From contig JAPHUI010000013.1 of assembly GCA_026193755.1 (NCBI GenBank), positions 1 through 6,730 on the forward strand: a stretch of 6,730 nt of DNA, in the 5' to 3' direction. This DNA is from Ignavibacteriaceae bacterium (GTDB lineage Bacteria > Bacteroidota > Ignavibacteria > Ignavibacteriales > Ignavibacteriaceae). The notes below the pieces were generated by a model that saw only the letters and a program-made list of their open reading frames with translations, searched no databases and was not told where the DNA came from. How positions within the stretch are numbered: the first letter of the stretch is position 1; each line of letters starts with the position of its first letter. Positions 6,308 through 6,730 of the stretch are shown here, in pieces. The position numbers and the translations under genes were made by a program.

Positions 6308-6730
6308 ATGAAAAAATATTACATTGTTCTTTTAGTAATTTTTTTCAGTGAGTACACTGTACCAATCTATTCTCAATATCAAAATGTACAAGTGGGAGTT
6401 CCTGTTAATATCTATGAACCGGAAGAACCTTCAATCGTGATAAATCCTAATAATACAAATCATATACTTGTCGGATCCAATACTGATAATTACTACTATT
6501 CTACAAATGCCGGTTTAACATGGCAACATGGTTTCCTGTACTCTTCATTTGGAGTTAGTGGCGATCCTTATGTACTTGCTGACCAAAATGGTAACTATTA
6601 TTACTTCCACCTTGTACCGGATATGAGCCGGGTGGTATGTCAGAAAACTTCTTCTCTTGGAGGAAGCTGGTCCAATGGTTCATATACAGGTGTGAATGGG
6701 ACAAAAGATAATGATAAAGAGAGGGCAGTA
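6308..6730 (+). CDS. Secreted BNR/Asp-box (sialidase-like fold) propeller protein, N-terminal part
   Basis: The frame is open from ATG 6308 to the right edge, 141 codons. The signal peptide is residues 1-22 (MKKYY basic start, cleavage IYS|Q). 'EEPSIVINPNNTNHILVGSN' (39-58) is the usual opening strand of BNR-repeat/exo-sialidase-like proteins. It is followed by an Asp-box-like hairpin STNAGLTW at 65-72, where Asn replaces the usual Asp of S-x-D-x-G-x-x-W. 'GDPYVLADQNGNYYYFHL' (85-102) fits the next blade. Catalytic residues of true sialidases cannot be judged from this part, and many such proteins are not enzymes. A ribosome site GGAG (6297-6300) lies 7 nt before the ATG. It follows the preceding gene by 34 nt and is likely co-transcribed. 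Whether it ends in a T9SS domain cannot be seen. Confidence 0.85.
   Translation, partial: MKKYYIVLLVIFFSEYTVPIYSQYQNVQVGVPVNIYEPEEPSIVINPNNTNHILVGSNTDNYYYSTNAGLTWQHGFLYSSFGVSGDPYVLADQNGNYYYFHLVPDMSRVVCQKTSSLGGSWSNGSYTGVNGTKDNDKERAV

Overview
The window is AT-rich and reads as a piece of a Bacteroidota/Ignavibacteriota-type (FCB group) chromosome. Three proteins end in a type IX secretion system (T9SS) C-terminal sorting domain of the 'LFQNYPNPFNP ... LPSGIYFY ... LLK' style, which I associate most with Ignavibacteria. All five predicted signal peptides place Gln right after the cleavage site, and one promoter matches the Bacteroidota consensus. The exact species cannot be told from the sequence.

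Layout. 1-753 (minus strand) is the N-terminal 251 residues of a LytS/YehU-type membrane sensor histidine kinase whose C-terminus lies beyond the left edge. 754-1078 is a 325-nt divergent intergenic region holding the kinase promoter, an inverted repeat, and a 16-nt element that recurs with one mismatch upstream of the third gene. 1079-1945 is a secreted six-bladed NHL/SMP-30-like beta-propeller without a sorting domain. After a 218-nt gap comes a close run of four plus-strand genes: a seven-bladed FG-GAP/VCBS-type propeller with T9SS domain (2164-3615), a six-bladed NHL-like propeller with T9SS domain (3645-4766), a second seven-bladed FG-GAP/VCBS propeller with T9SS domain (start 4831 or 4792, end 6273), and the first 141 codons of a secreted BNR/Asp-box (sialidase-like fold) protein running off the right edge (6308-6730).

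The plus-strand genes alternate A-B-A'-B' (six-blade, seven-blade, six-blade, seven-blade), as expected from duplication of a two-gene cassette. The copies have since diverged: the first A copy has no sorting domain, and the first B copy carries a GC-rich palindromic in-frame insertion inside its sorting domain. Genes from 2164 onward are spaced 29-64 nt apart with no visible terminator between them, so they are probably one transcript. All encode exported, propeller-fold proteins, so the locus probably makes a set of cell-surface or secreted binding proteins. No enzymatic activity is evident and the ligands are unknown. Whether the divergent kinase controls them is only a guess from position.
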